DNA of 64,000 nucleotides from Ophioderma brevispina (taxonomy: Eukaryota; Echinodermata; Ophiuroidea; Amphilepidida; Ophiodermatidae). Of this stretch, positions 46,350 through 59,274 are shown piece after piece. The stretch lies in assembly GCA_023653785.1 (NCBI GenBank), contig JAMKCH010035918.1, forward strand, positions 1 to 64,000, written 5' to 3'. The notes beneath the pieces are model-generated. The model made no database searches, was not told where the DNA came from, and saw nothing but the letters and a program-made list of their open reading frames with translations. Position 1 is the stretch's first letter; each line of letters opens with the position of its first letter. Both the position numbers and the translations under genes were made by a program.

Positions 46350-49010
46350 TGTGGGGCAGTTATTGTATCATTTACAAAGACAATCCGTCATGATAATGCC
46401 CACACAAACTTATATGACTGGGTCCTTGCATTTATTCAGATATGGTTATTCGAAGTCTTGTCCGCAATTTTCCGTTCACCATTTTGTCAAGTCAAACACT
46501 TTTTGCAGAAGCCATGTTGTCTTTATGAAGAAGTTCTAGTTTGTGTTAACTTATGAATTGAGAGCACTTCAACGGTACTAGTAACTTGTACTAACAGTTT
46601 TGACAACCCGACTGTCAAATGGCTTGGCTCTATCACCATTAAATTTTCGTTCACACCAGTCACGTCCAAACCTTTGGTCCGTCCAACACCACTTTCAAGT
46701 TGCTTCTCAAAACGAGGTGGTCTGCAAACTTAAATTTAGGAGGTATGTTTCTCGTTGGTCCATGGTGTTTGTGGAACTTACCACTTACTTGAGGTGCCTG
46801 ATCAGTGTTAGTAAATTTTCAAAAAAAATTGCCCCGTTCACATTATCATTGTCACGGCCAACGCAAGCTTCAATCACGCAACCCCATGCAATTCTAACAG
46901 CTTTGGAATATTGGAAGGCATGAGGATGAAAAACAAAGCATTCACTAGGGGAAGTTAGTAGTGTTTCATCTTATAGAAGCTTAAAATCAGTTTTTGTTTT
47001 AATAAATGTCAAAAAAAGAAAAAAATAAGGGGGATTTTTTTTAAAGTCAAAATTAGTCCCATTCACGTCCAACATTTGGACATTAAAGCTAAATTAATCT
47101 GCTAACTTCAATGGGTGAGATTTGCTTGCATTCAGTACAAAATGTTCTCCAGCCTACAACTAATCACATCATGAAAAACACTTGCTCTGTACTTTTTTGA
47201 TTTTATCATAAAAACTTTTTTTTATGTCAAAGAAACCTGTTTGGATAAAATGAGCAAAAAATGTCAAGAAATTGTCAAAAATCAAGCGTTAAGGTTTCAT
47301 ATTTCAGCTGTATTGCCTGAAGGTTGCATTACTTTAACATTATAATTTAAGACAATCGTATTTCTTTTGGCATTAATCTAAAATGTCCATTAAGAAACTA
47401 TTTGCATTTTTTACAAAAATGGTCAATTTTCACACTTTGATAAAAAAAGTAATAAAGGAGAAAAGAATACAGGTGTGGCTTTCTTGTTTTTGCTTAAAAT
47501 TTTCATAGTCTTACACACATAAGAAAAACAAATAACAAAGTTGACACGGAGTTGAAAATGACCCCCAGGTTGACAAAAAGTTGGGGGGGCAATTACGGTG
47601 AAAAACGGGCTCATAATTCCCAAAACAAAACATTTTTGGCTCTAAGATTTCACAGGGTAAATGAGAAAAATAGTAGCTTTTTCTTCTGATACCAAAATGT
47701 GACCACTTCCGGTTAAAAATCTGGGGCTTCTGGGAAGGGCTATTAGCGATCGGGCCGATGGACCTTAATTGATTGCAGAACACCTACTGAAAACGTTTTG
47801 AAGATTTATTGGACCACAGCAAGTATAGAAAAGAAACCAAAAACTAACTTGATGCGATCCCAACCGGTGTGAAGAGGAAATATTAGTCCGCCGGAGACAT
47901 AGTCCGGGCTATGTAGACGTTGTGTGAAAACGAAATAAAACTTGAAACTAAAGTTGTGTAAGGAGTTCAACTGAATCAAGTGCCCCTTTCTTAAACCGTG
48001 TAGGTGGACTATAATCTGGCGGACTATAAAAAACGTCTACACCGGCCACAAAGTGAAGCATGCTTGGGGTTTTCTTTCGGGCACGACAAGACTGAAAGAA
48101 ATAACCTCTTTTGTTTACCCATGTGTACATAAAGGACGACATTTTGGCATATTCACTTCGGGTATAATTTAATATTGGCAGATATTCTGGTTTACATAAA
48201 GACGACATTTTTGGCATATTCACTTCGGTTTAATTTTATTGTCGCATCTTCTAAATATGCCAAAAAAGGGCTTTGAAAAAATGGAGTGCATTTTATTTCT
48301 GGAAAGCCTTGAAAATGTACAGCATAAAGTTCGTGTGACAGAACTAAATATAACCGTATTGTTTAATTATTGTGACAGCTTTGCTGATCGATGTGTTTTG
48401 TTTGTGGGAACCTCGTTGTTTAATATGGGTTTCCGATGAAGCTGTCAACAATAAAAAGTAGGTGTTTATCTTGTCACCTGAACGTTCCATTAAGCTTATT
48501 ATGTATCTTGTGTTTGGATGTTTTTGTCTATTGATCAACACACAGTTTTCGTAGCCTCTCTCTCTCTCTCTCTCTAAGAATAAACAGGAGCAGCTATTAC
48601 AACTTCAAAATTGATACCCAATTAACCCATTAATTCGATTTTCCATTAATTTTTATTTTAAAACAATAAAGATACATGCGAATGCTAATTGCTAAAGTAA
48701 GTTAAGTTCTCTTTGTAGGATATATCTGAACATGTATTTGTCAATTATTTTACGTTTGTTAAAATAAAATACAACAATTACATTACCAAATTATCTCTTC
48801 ACGATCATCAGTCCTTGACATTTCCCTATTTTGGTACCATATACAGACCATCAGACATCATTTTTTGTCTTCCTTAATCTATTTACCTTGACCTGGCTGT
48901 GACAAATGACCAAGGTAGTTCACTACCTCGTCTTCATTGCTTATTTCACATTGAATTCGCAAATAAACTATATTTAACTATATTTTGGGTCAGGCTTGAA
49001 CTCGACATAA
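46350..49010. other. Non-coding, with one unexplained open frame
   Basis: A 107-codon plus-strand frame at 46600-46923 has no recognisable domain and no splice or promoter context. The opposite strand also has long partly open frames, so a decayed transposon is as likely as a gene. A short direct duplication GACGACATTTTGGCATATTC lies at 48135 and 48200. Confidence 0.35.
48555..48578. repeat. (TC)n microsatellite
   Basis: About 22 bases of uninterrupted TC dinucleotides. Confidence 0.9.
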
Positions 49011-49014
49011 ATCT

Positions 49015-49265
49015 TTACAAGACGTACACAAAAGGCATATCAAAAATAACAAATAACCAAAAAAAGTTAGAGAAAATATAAAAAGACTAAAAAAGAGCCT
49101 GAGAGAAAATACAGACAATTGATCCCCCAAAAAAATTAAAAAAAGAAGAAAGTAAACCAAAAACTGTTTTGAATGTGTGATTTTGCTGGGTTTTGTTTTA
49201 GTAATGTTTAAATGCTCGTTCACTGCATTATACGGGAGTTATTTTATCTTTCAAATTACGATGAT
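49015..49265. repeat. Interspersed repeat, copy 2 (pair with 46090)
   Basis: Matches 46090-46345 over about 250 bases in direct orientation, with small indels. Minus-strand open frames in both copies share CLMS/LLCT-type peptides that look fortuitous. Confidence 0.65.
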
Positions 49266-49269
49266 ATTT

Positions 49270-50380
49270 GAAGTCGATTCTAAAATTCGCCTTATTGAGC
49301 TCACAGATTTGATGTAGAGGTGTTTAGCGGTGTGGTAAGGTAGCCTCTCGCTGTTACTTCCAATAAGGTTAAATAATATTTAAGTGGTTGAGTGAGCTTA
49401 TATTACTCCTTGGTCAGGCTCTATTAATTTGTTTAGAACCTACTTTTGAGTCAATAAAACAGTTCACCAACCACACTACTTCCACACCTTGTGGCGATGT
49501 CACCAACAATCAGTTGAATTGTTTAGCTATTTTTTCAATTTCATCACAATTGATAATGTTTGATATTGTGTCATAATCTTCAAATTGTGGGGCAAGACAA
49601 ATGTCTACGCAAATCATAATTCCGAAATAAAATGTGTTTTTGAGCGTCATGCAGAGCTGAAAAAATAAACAACGGCGAAAGATTGCGTATAAATCAGCCC
49701 TAAACCAGCAGAGTATCACCAAATCTCAATTTTTGTAATTAATAATTATAATCAATGAACAATATTACAAACACTTGATGAAAGCAAAAGCAACAACGTT
49801 TCTGGTTCTCGGAATAACATAAACATATTTTTATGATCTGTTCTCAGATAGGTTGAAATATTTTAATCAACAATGTTGCAACTGATTAACACGTCATAAA
49901 TTAAACGCTTTAATACAAGACGTTTTGAGTTCTTGTTTTCATCAAGAAAACGTTTTCCAAACTTGTTATAACATTTCGAAAACTTTAATGTCTTTTTTTC
50001 TAATGTGTTTATTTTTGCTGATTATAGATGTGCCACATCTAGTTCAATGTCAATATTTACGTATGTATGTCAACAAGTCTATATTCGCGTGGTTTAGTGA
50101 CTGTTCGGATGTGGAACACCCAAGTTTTGCTCACATATAGGTTAACGTTCACCCCTCTATGCCACAGGAGTCGAAGCTGTTTTGCTGGGGTCAATTAAAA
50201 AATACAAAATTGGTTAACTTTTAAATGCATATACGTAATATCCCAAAACATAAAATATCAAAAAAACCAATTTTAAATAATATTAAATTTTCTTATGTAT
50301 TTTGAGCTTTAGAAGGAGCTCTCGAAGTATAGCATAGGCGTGCCCAGAAATTGTTATTGAGGATGGCTGGGACTAAAGAT
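49270..50380. other. AT-rich non-coding region
   Basis: No exon or repeat pair recognised. Confidence 0.4.
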
Positions 50381-50384
50381 GTTT

Positions 50385-50505
50385 TCGAACCATGAGAGCG
50401 AATCGACTAATGGGTGGGGTCCAGGGGCCCGGCCTTAGGGCCCCTGGTGGGTGCCAGGGCACGCCCCGGTGGGGTCCGGGGGCAGAGCCCTGGAAGCTCC
50501 TGAGA
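50385..50505. repeat. GC-rich GGGGTCC-type repeat
   Basis: GTGGGGTCCAGGGGCCCGG, CCCCTGGTGGGTGCCAGGG, GGTGGGGTCCGGGGGCAGAG and related words: a compact GC-rich repeat in AT-rich surroundings, probably part of a decayed transposon that continues to the CCCCCAAGCCCCCAGTACGC near 50665. Confidence 0.5.
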
Positions 50506-50539
50506 TTTTTAGGGTTTTTCAGACCTGAAAACGCCTAGT

Positions 50540-50640
50540 CCTTGCGTACTTTTTCTTCTTCTTTCTTCTTTTCTCCTTCTCTCTTTTCCCCTTGTCCTCT
50601 TTTTTCTTTCCCCTTCTCTTTCTCCTTCTCCTTTTTTCTT
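50540..50640. repeat. Polypyrimidine tract
   Basis: About 100 bases almost purely C and T on the plus strand (TTCTTCTTTCTTCTTTTCTC style). The open frames through it on both strands (87 and 89 codons) are low-complexity artefacts. Confidence 0.8.
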
Positions 50641-51149
50641 GAGAACTTTGCGGGGGCTTTTAGCCCCCAAGCCCCCAGTACGCCAGTTAATATTATGGTA
50701 ATTTTTGGCCGGATAGGGGTTTCACAAGTCCCCCCATCTGGGCCATCTCCATTGCAATCCTGGTATATCAGTAAAATTTTATTGTTTTTCCACAGCACAG
50801 GGCTGCCATAGGGAATGGGTTCAGGTATGTTTTACGCTAATACGAACCCCATCCACGGGGCTGGACACTGATAGGCCTATAGGAAATGGTTCAGGTATGT
50901 GCGACCCGTTTATACTCCCATATTGCGCCTCTCTAGCGTGCTGAAACCCCCAGTTGGAAAGTATAAAAAATAGTCCTTTAATATAAGTGAAATGTTTGTC
51001 TCAAGAAGCTAATACCCATTTAAAATAAAGCCTGTAATGTATCAAAATTTCATGCCCTACTTCGGAAGATAATTAGGGTAATTTGATTTTCAGCAAATCA
51101 TTGCTTGTCCCTTTAAATGACACGTTTAATTAAGGCTATAACTAACTTT

Positions 51150-51310
51150 TGCTGAGAGAGACAGATATACAGGGAGACTGGCAGGAACAGATGTGCCAGA
51201 TCAAGAGACCAGACATAAAGAAAGAGACAGGGCAGGACAGACGGACAGATCAAAAGACAGACAGGAAAAACAGGCAGCCCGACATGCACAGAGAGAAGAA
51301 TAGTCCGATA
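51150..51310. repeat. CAGA/GACAGA-rich purine-biased simple repeat
   Basis: Imperfect AGACAG and GACAGA repeats over about 160 bases. The 63-codon open frame in it is a consequence of the repeat. Confidence 0.6.
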
Positions 51311-51979
51311 ATGGAAATATTGGCCAAGAGGTCAAGTTAAAGGACAAAGGCAGACAATATGTGGTATTGTACATCGCTGATAGTACAGAGACGGTTTTTC
51401 AGGACGTTTGTCAGACCTATGATTTTCACCACCTCCCTCCCGGGTCATGGTCCTCATCCCACGTAGATGGTGCATCGCTTTCCTTTTGTCTAATATGAAC
51501 AAATACGGCTGCTAACTTCTTTGACTGCACTTTAATTGTTGTGGTTTATTCTTTGCTATCGTATATTTGTGTGTTTTATTTATCACCAAAAACACCATTC
51601 AATCAAATACCCTTGCGGATGCCCTTTGTTTTCGGACAAAAACAAAATCACAAACAACAAATAAACAATGAAGAAAACAAGAAAAGGGACGGTTATTTTG
51701 CTCTGTAACCCCTATATACGGAATGAAGTGGAGCGAGCGCCTGAGAGTTCCACGATTTACTTTTGCATCAGGCTTACCGTGTGTGTTGTCAGATGTTCGC
51801 ATCTTTATCCGAACAATTTTACTCAGTGGCCTAATCACAAAAGGACATATAATTAACAAATACGCAAACATCAGCAAACAATAAATCTGATCTGATCTGG
51901 ATTGGTTCGTCGTAGAACACCTCAGGGCAACAAATCCACCACTTAGCCGGGGTCCCTCCAGGGGTGGACTTTGCATAAA

Positions 51980-53500
51980 TTTATTTACAAAATCTTTGAT
52001 AGCCCTCTTAAAACTGCAAACTGTGGGTGTGTTGACAACTGATGGTGGCAGACTATTCCAGATTGGTACAGTTGTGGGAAGAAAGTGTCTCCATATCGGT
52101 TGGTATTATAACGGAGTTTGTGTGTACTGCGGTCTGTGTCCTCTACCAGCTCTGTGCTATTACCATGTGATCGTCAGCATTATTCGACCATTTGTTTGTT
52201 ATTTAACCATTGTTAGTCCTCGCCTCTTCCGTTGAATTTGCAGCGAATCCCATTCCAAGTTTCTGAAAGAATATTTGTCATTGATCCCTCTTCCCTACTG
52301 TAATCTTTGGTGGGCAGAATTTGCAGCCTGTCCATTTTTTGAACTCCTTGCTATTTTTGTTTGCATTGGTCTGGTTTGAAGAATCCCAACACCCTCGCAT
52401 ACTCCAAGATGGCTTTACAAGGTTGAATATCAGTGATTTTAACATTTTGCGGACATCCCCATAGGTTTCGGCGAGCATGCCCAAACTCTCTGGGCTTTCT
52501 TACAGGTTTCGAAGATGTGGTAATTCCAAGTTAGGTTGTTGTTAAGCAACACTCGAGTATGGATGGGATCCACTGCCTCCAATGTGACACCACAAAAGTT
52601 AATTTATGAGCGTAGTGGTCCGCATTCCAATGGTCAGGTAACAACTTTCGTCGAATTAAATGTCATCAACCAGTTTTTGCAGCTCTTCAAGTTTGGTTAA
52701 GTCATCTTGCAGGTTAGTAGATGGCTCGTTACGTTTGACTGGGGCATGCAGCATGCAGTCGTCTGCGAACAGTCGAACTTTGGATGATAGTCGTTTTGCC
52801 AGATCATTCACTAAAAAGAAAAGCTATCGGTCCAAGGACTGTACCTTGAGGTACTCCTGAGAGAACTGGTGCTGATTGTGATACACTTCCGTCAAAGATA
52901 ACTCTCTGCGTGCGTTCTGTTAGGAATCCTGTACCCCACTGCTTATCTGTCCGTCATGCCATAGTACTTAAGTTTATGATCATTTCTTGTGGATACCCGT
53001 TCGAAGGACTTTAGTAATTCCAGACTGCAGTGTCAACCAAGTTACCTTTGTCAAGTTCCACAGCTATGGCGTTGACTGTGAGGACTAGCTGAGTTTCAGT
53101 AGACTCTTCTGCCTAAGCCATGTTGGATTTCGCTCAAGTGGAATTTTCAACAGCATCCTCATGATATGACGGGCAACTAATATGCTCTAGTTATCTTGCT
53201 TGCTACCACTGTCATGAAACTGGGTCTGTATTTGCAGCAATCTGATACTTTCCCCTTTTTTAAAAACTGGTGATTATGTTTAGCCCCTTTCCACAGTGAG
53301 AGGATTTTTCCTGATGCTTGATTCTTGAAAATGTCTGTCAAAAATGGAGCTATGTGATCTGCAAATTGTTTTAGAAACCATGGTGGAATTTCATCTGGTC
53401 CCTGGCTTTATTTGGCATTCAGTGGCTTCAGCTGTTGAACTACACCATCATTGTCGATGATTACAACACTCTTAGCTTGGTTTTGAGGACTTTCATCAGG
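51980..53500 (-). pseudogene. Reverse transcriptase domain of the CR1/L2-like LINE, inactivated
   Basis: Recognisable blocks in order are SQGPDEIPPWFLKQF (53372-53405), a SGVPQGTVLGPIAF block, LFADDCMLHA with the catalytic Asp pair intact, TCKKA, and the C-terminal WNSLPPSVVNTPTVCSFKRA (about 51990-52060). Stops and single-base shifts break the frame repeatedly between these blocks, for example just before the residues NDL that should follow the GVPQG block. Confidence 0.75.
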
Positions 53501-54240
53501 GTTGTAACTCCCCCTGGACTCTCATAGGTGAAGACGCTTGCAAATTGCCGCTTCAAGGGGCTGTCTGCCTTTGTTTTTACTATCACTCACCACTCTGCCA
53601 TCACACTCTAAGTCAGCAACCCCCATGTCTTCACGCCTTAAGCTCTTAATGTAGTTCCAAAAGCCTTGGGGTTGTCTTGAAGAGATATTACCAATTTATT
53701 GCTGATGTAATTTTCCCTGCATTACGCAAGCAATTGCGGACCCATTTCTCATGGCAGTATAATTTTCCGCATGCTTTCCTACCAGAGACTTTAGCTATAT
53801 TGTAAAGTCTTTGTTTCCTTCGGCACAAACCTCCTTAGAATCGGTCAAACCAAGGTAAATTATAGCGGCTAATGTCAGTTTTATGTGGATTAGTCTTCAT
53901 CAACTGAAGAACCTTTTCATGGAATTATTCCACTTTTCTTCTACCCTAATCCAGCTGTTTCCATTTCATATCTGCATAATGCTGTTAGGCCAACGCTGGA
54001 TTTCGCCACAGCTGCTTTCTCGCGTAAGAATACTTTTTCTTTAACTCTCCTCTTCCTTGTGGTGAGATATTTGGTTATCAATCTAACGTGAAATGGTCTC
54101 ACTCCGCCAGACAGTTGTCTTTAAAATAGATGGTTCATTATTCGTTAATACTAAATCCAAGAATGTTTCTTGCTCACCTTGGATGCCGGTTGTTGCACTA
54201 CAAGTTGTTTAAGGCCAAAGTCATCAGTCAAGTTTATCAC

Positions 54241-54800
54241 CTATTGTCTGCTGCAGAACTTTCTGTGACCACTTGTGTAAAAGCTTTGTAGTTTTTCCAG
54301 ATTGAAATCGCCAGTGATCGTGACGTGATGGGTATTAGTTATCACCGAGACCCGACATAGTAGCTGATAGCTCATCCACCCTTCACCATTAACATCCTCC
54401 TTAGTACGATAACATGTGCCTATCATAGAGACTTCTCCCTTAACACCTATCTGCTTCCAAATCACTTCACAATTGGCATCATCGGGGAATATTGGATGGA
54501 AGTTACATCTTTTCTTACGGCTTGGGTACTCCACCACCATCTGAGGGGCGATCCCTTTTTTTTTTTCGGTAACCCCTAAATCCAGGAAAAATTTCGCGCT
54601 AGCTTATGTCCTGGGGCTTAACCATTACTCTGTGCCGCATTAACATCTGTTTTGTTGAAGGTCAACTCATTGCTGCTATGTCCGCTACTTTGCCCTTGAC
54701 ACTTTGGAAATTTATAAGTACAATAGGCGAAATTATTTTTGCAAAAATTCTTCCACTTGCGGATGAGTACTACAGTTATCTTTTTCATTTTGAATTTTGA
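54241..54800 (-). pseudogene. APE-type endonuclease remnant of the same LINE
   Basis: An open stretch (54241-54540) contains CEVIWKQIGVKGEVSMIGTC followed by YR and, later, HHVTITGDFNLE, matching the strand-and-GDFN region of LINE endonucleases. A GGGV-like segment in another frame just upstream (about 54.53-54.56 kb) corresponds to the region before it. The N-terminal catalytic blocks are not recognisable, so the domain is frameshifted or decayed upstream of 54.56 kb. Confidence 0.65.
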
Positions 54801-55904
54801 ACAATTTCTCGAAAGAATGGTTATCTGCTTTTTTCAGATTCTGTACCTACGAACGACTGGATCACACCCACGCCGGTCTGTACCAAGGGTAATTGTGTTC
54901 GGAATCTCTAAATATGTCTGCTCATCAATTTCTAAACATTTACAATGAAACCAAATTCACCCGTATCACTTGAACTACCTTGTTGGTGGTGTCAAAACGG
55001 TGTCAATGCAGGCAGCACATGGGGCACTGCAATCCCCAAGTACCAGACAACTTCTCATGTTTTATGATTTCTTTGAAAGTTGGTAACTCATGTCCGTGCA
55101 TTGAGATGAAACATTCAGCAATCTGTACCATTTAGTTTTCTAGCATTTTTTACTGTCCGCATTAACCCCACTTTTCCCACAACTAATTCTAACGTCAGCA
55201 TTGATCGGTTTTTGATGGCCGCTGGCCCTGGGTTCGTTCGACATCACCACCAGGACAATAATCATAAAGGCTAAGGGTCCTGTTTAACATACTTTGTGGA
55301 GCCTCTCATATTTGTTTGTTTTGGCTGATAATTTAGGCAGTGCCAAAAGCTTGCATATTCACATTTGACTTCCAAATTGGATTGCACTGTACAAGTCCCC
55401 AAGTTTAAGTTCTCTGTTTTTAACTCAGATCTGACAAAATTTTGTATCCTGTATGTAATTGATACGATTTTCCTTCACTTGAATCAGTCGGCTGCATCAA
55501 TTCTGGTAACTTCAACAAAGCCAAAAACCTTACGGTATCCATGATTCTTCGTAAAAAGTGAAAAAATGCTCATGAGACTGAGTTGGAAAATACGAAACCT
55601 TCTTGTTAGGGTAGAATGTCGCAAGTATCACCAAGGTTCCCCTGAGGTTATCCAGTAATAACTTGTTAACGCGAAGTACATAATTCCTGGTGTGGTGTGA
55701 ACGGTAGTGGAATTCCACAGCGGGGTCTCTTCTCCAATATGGCTGCTGGTATAATCGATCTCGCGGGAAAATGAGTATTGGCACAAAGTTCACAAAATCA
55801 CGAAAATTCAACACCAAAAAGTGCACAAAAATGACCCCAAAATGGAACACCAAAAGTTTAAAATACGTATTCACGCCGATAACAGCCAAACAGTCAAATA
55901 AAAG

Positions 55905-57360
55905 TCAATTAAAAGTCATTAAAAATTTAAAATTTGCGGAGCAATGATTTAGCACGTCCATCCACCGCGACAGCCAGACCGGAGTATGTGAGTCTGGCCA
56001 TGAATTAACACACGTATGCATAAGCAACTAAATAAAAACAAACGACACTAAACGAACTAAAACACACTAAACGAATAAAAACAACCATACTGGTGTCTAT
56101 TCTAACGTATAAAGAAAACAAAATGACTAGCAAAAACAGAACGACTGACCTAAGCAAGACAAACACATGCAAACAATGACAGTGCAGTTTTTTAAATACT
56201 TTCATTTTATGTCCAATTTCCAGACCTAGCTATGACAAAATTTAAAAGTGTGCTCTGATTCGAATATGAAAGAATATCAACATTATTTGTCACTATTGGG
56301 AATTTTCAATTATACGATTATTCCTAAAATTTACAGGAAAATACTGTTAAATTTCAGTACAGGAATTCTGGTAAGTATTCTGCAACAAAACACGTAACAT
56401 ATCAGCTTTTAGACAGGTTTCCATTAACATGCACTCTTTTCAAATCACTGTAGATTTTTACCGTTTTGATGTAATTGACCCAAAAGGATGGTTTGGTACC
56501 TCATACTCACCGTAAAAAATTGCCATACATTTGGTGATAGGCCTACTCAGTTATGGTGTTTCTTCAGTTATGTTTATTCTCATATCCAATTCGCAATTCT
56601 GAAATACGCACCAAATATTGTTTTAGGTTTTGATTGTTTACTTTTCAGTATACTGTAATTTTTTTCACATTTGTTGTCAGAATTGCTGCCAGTATTTTAT
56701 ACTGTGAAATTGACCGTATTTACAGTGTAACCATGCTAGGAAAACAAATGCAAAATTACAGCAAAAACAAAACGATTGACCTTAGCAAGCCATATTAATA
56801 ATTGTAGATTCGTCAAAGGAGTTCATTAAAACGAAGTTACCATCTATTTTTTAAGTACGACACTGTCATGCACGGGGGCGTACAAAATATCGGAAATTGA
56901 ACCAATCTAAATTATAACACCACGCAAAAGTCAACCCTTTGTAAAGTAAATAAAACCAATCTGTGAATCCTGGTAATCAAGTCAAAATTCATAATGGGGT
57001 ATACATGTCCTTGGGGAACGCCACCTGTTGTATCACGCATCGACACTGATCATGATGAGATGAACTAATGACATTTTCAATATCCCTTAAAAGGAAAAAC
57101 TAAAGATGTTAACGCTCTTCTATCCTTAACCTCGTTCATGAAACAATTATGGGTTATGATTATCAGTGCTTATTCATGATCTCGCAATACAATAAGCAAT
57201 GCCTCGTTCTCCTCTCTCCCACCATGGGTGTGGGTGTTGTGTTTTTATTAAAAATAAACATTGTTCAATAATGCAATACGTAATTTCCTAATACCTTTTG
57301 TTGTTGAATTTTACTGCAATGGTCTGACCTTTTTTTAATTACTGGGGCATTATTAACACC
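55905..57360. other. Non-coding; probable decayed MITE with ACAGTAAA-type motifs
   Basis: 56265-56730 carries several TTTACAG/ACTGTAA words on both strands (TTTACAGGAAAATACTG, ATACTGTAATTTTTTTCAC, GACCGTATTTACAGTG), suggesting an inverted-repeat element. A strong donor-like GGTAAGTATT at 56370 is inside it. Confidence 0.35.
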
Positions 57361-57365
57361 CATTC

Positions 57366-57630
57366 ATGGCGGCGCCATACCTCTTTTTCTGGTGGGCAAA
57401 CGGGGGGAAAGGGAAATCTTGGGGGCAAAGTGAAATTCTGGGTGTGGTCAATGTATGGAAAATTTTGAAATTTTTCACCAATTTTTGCCCAAAATCGCTG
57501 ATTTTTGCCCCAATCATCTGAATTTTTGCCCCAAATCATTCATTTTTTATCTTTCTCCTGGGGGGGGCAAGAAAAAAATTTGGGGGGGGGCAAATGCCCC
57601 CCCATGCCCCCCCCCCCTGGCGCCGCCACT
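57366..57630. mobile_element. MITE with GTGGCGGCGCCAG-type termini (copy 2)
   Basis: ATGGCGGCGCCATACCTC and CTGGCGCCGCCACTTG bound about 265 bases with repeated TTTTTGCCCCAAATC words and long poly-G and poly-C tracts. Open frames on both strands here follow the palindromic structure. Confidence 0.6.
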
Positions 57631-58261
57631 TGCCCCATTCGTTTGAAGCCATGAAATTCTCCCATTTTTGTCTAACCGAAAGCTTTATGTTATGTACCTC
57701 ATATAAGTCACCAATTCACTTTATGTAAAAGTAGCCAGGAATTTGACAAAGAGCTTGATGGAAAAATCAACATTGGCACCTGTATACGGCGGACTACTTG
57801 TGTCGGGAATCCCCGATTTTAATGATAAAACTTGTTTTTCAAAAAATTACCAAAAAAAAAAAAAAAAAAAATTAATTAACCATGGTACTAGATCATTTCC
57901 AATAAACCCCCTTGAGGGGTTTTAGTTAGGTCTAAAATATGTTTGTTGTCGGACGGAGGAAATAAGATTAGGGTCGGTTTTGTCTGATTTTTAAAGAGAT
58001 TTCATCCCTGGTTACTTCAAAATGAATACGACATACTATTTAATGCTTTTTTCATTGACTACGCAATATCTTTTATTTTACTGTATTTTTTGTTGTTGAC
58101 TTGTTTTGATGTTGTTATCTTTGTGTTGGTAAAAAAATTAAAATTTAAATGAAAAGCATGGGTCATCGGCAGATTTTTTTATTTTGTGCTAATTTGCATA
58201 AAAAGAGTCGCAGGTTCTCCTCGGGTCGGTCGGGTTTATAAATTAAACAAACAGTTTCTTG

Positions 58262-59270
58262 GGCCTGGTATAAGGCGCAGTCACACAGCCGTTTTTGCTA
58301 AAAAAACCCTTCCATACTGCTCCAGACTGCTCCCGACTGGTGCCGATTGACCAGTTTTCGAAAATCGTGAGTATTTTCCTTTTTCAGGGGGGGGGAGGGG
58401 GTGTAGTTTTTTGGCCAAGTCTGGGACTGTCCTGTACATTCTTCTGCAGTCTTGTGTGGTCGGTAGCACGTGGCAAATTTGAAAAACCCGCCACGATTTT
58501 TTCTTGGCACCTAAAAAATCGTGGCGTGTTTTGGAATCGGGAAGTTCGGCTTGAACACATGAGCGTTTGGAAGCGGTAGCCGATGATTGGTGCGCATCGT
58601 GAGTGGTTGTGTGCAGTTGAAAAGTGGTCGGCAATGAGATTGCTCCATCGGAGAGAAATGCAAGCCAACTGGACATGTAGAATCGGCGACTAAACTCGGC
58701 GACTACAGAAGATAAGTCTCCGACTTGCAGTCTTGACAGGCAACTTGTGCTGTCGTGGTAACGGTCTGGCGACTGATTGAGAATCTGAACAGAGTGGACA
58801 TGCTTAGATCGCCTACTGCTTCGCGATTGAGGCATCTCTTGTCTTGTAATATGAACAAGACTGCAGGCTCGATGGAAAGAATCTAGTGTATTCAATGGAG
58901 AGGTTTGGTCGGCGTCCTGGTTGTCTCATGTGACGGGACCTTCTTGCGTCACACTCGGCCACCAATCGACGAGGCAGTCTGGACAGTGACAATGTCACAA
59001 CTTGTTGCCTCGTTTCAGTCGGCGACTACAATCGGGGATATGAACAATGGCGTCCGCCAATTAACATGCTAGATCTTGTTGCTTCCCTGAAGGCTGTCGC
59101 CTACTGCTCAGATTGTCAGCATCCCTTGTCTCGTTGACGACGGGGATACGCGCAGACTAATCATCCCTCGTCGGGATAAAAATTGTAATTTTTCAGTTTG
59201 ACCAAGACTGTAGTCGATTTTGGGGAAAAAAATGCGTCTTGTTTAGTCGGGAAGTGGTTGGGGCGGGAGT
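58262..59270. mobile_element. Unclassified repeat rich in CGACT/AGTCG, with an open frame
   Basis: Roughly 1 kb, GC-richer than its surroundings, built of recurring ATCGGCGACTA, GACTGTAGTCG, CGCCTACTGC and TGTCTCGTT words. The left GCGCAGTCACACAGCCGTTT has the character of a DNA-transposon end, but I could not match a clean right terminus. The minus strand has a 204-codon open frame (58281-58895), whose peptide is rich in Ser, Arg and His and lacks a recognisable domain. Because overlapping frames on both strands are open too, I read it as a composition effect, not a gene. Confidence 0.45.
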
Positions 59271-59274
59271 CTGT

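Larger units (their letters stand above)
51600..55900 (-). mobile_element. Degenerate, nearly full-length CR1/L2-like non-LTR retrotransposon
   Basis: Read on the minus strand, the element runs from about 55.9 kb (5') to about 51.6 kb (3'). In order it shows a 119-codon open stretch at 55530-55889; a Cys-rich piece near 54.9-55.1 kb resembling the PHD-like finger of CR1-type elements; an APE-type endonuclease ending in GDFN (54301-54312); a reverse transcriptase with GVPQGTVLGP (52827-52857) and FADD (52758-52769); and a C-terminal WNSLPPSVV segment (about 52.03 kb) that is characteristic of CR1, Rex and L2 relatives. Many frameshifts and stops show it is dead. The 3' boundary is approximate, and no target-site duplication was identified. 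It probably sits in a large intron or between genes. Confidence 0.75.

Noticed and set aside
46600..46923. A 107-codon plus-strand frame
   Set aside because: No domain or splice context, and the opposite strand is similarly open in parts. Kept only as a note in the region entry.
50535..50811. Open frames of 87-89 codons on both strands
   Set aside because: They are low-complexity translations (KEKEK / FSFPFS) of a polypyrimidine tract.
55530..55889. A 119-codon minus-strand frame as an independent gene
   Set aside because: It lies directly upstream of, and on the same strand as, the LINE and is best explained as its 5' region.
56340..56385. Strong donor GGTAAGTATT with a short open stretch upstream
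   Set aside because: It sits in a palindromic ACAGTAAA-type repeat, and only about 34 bases are open.
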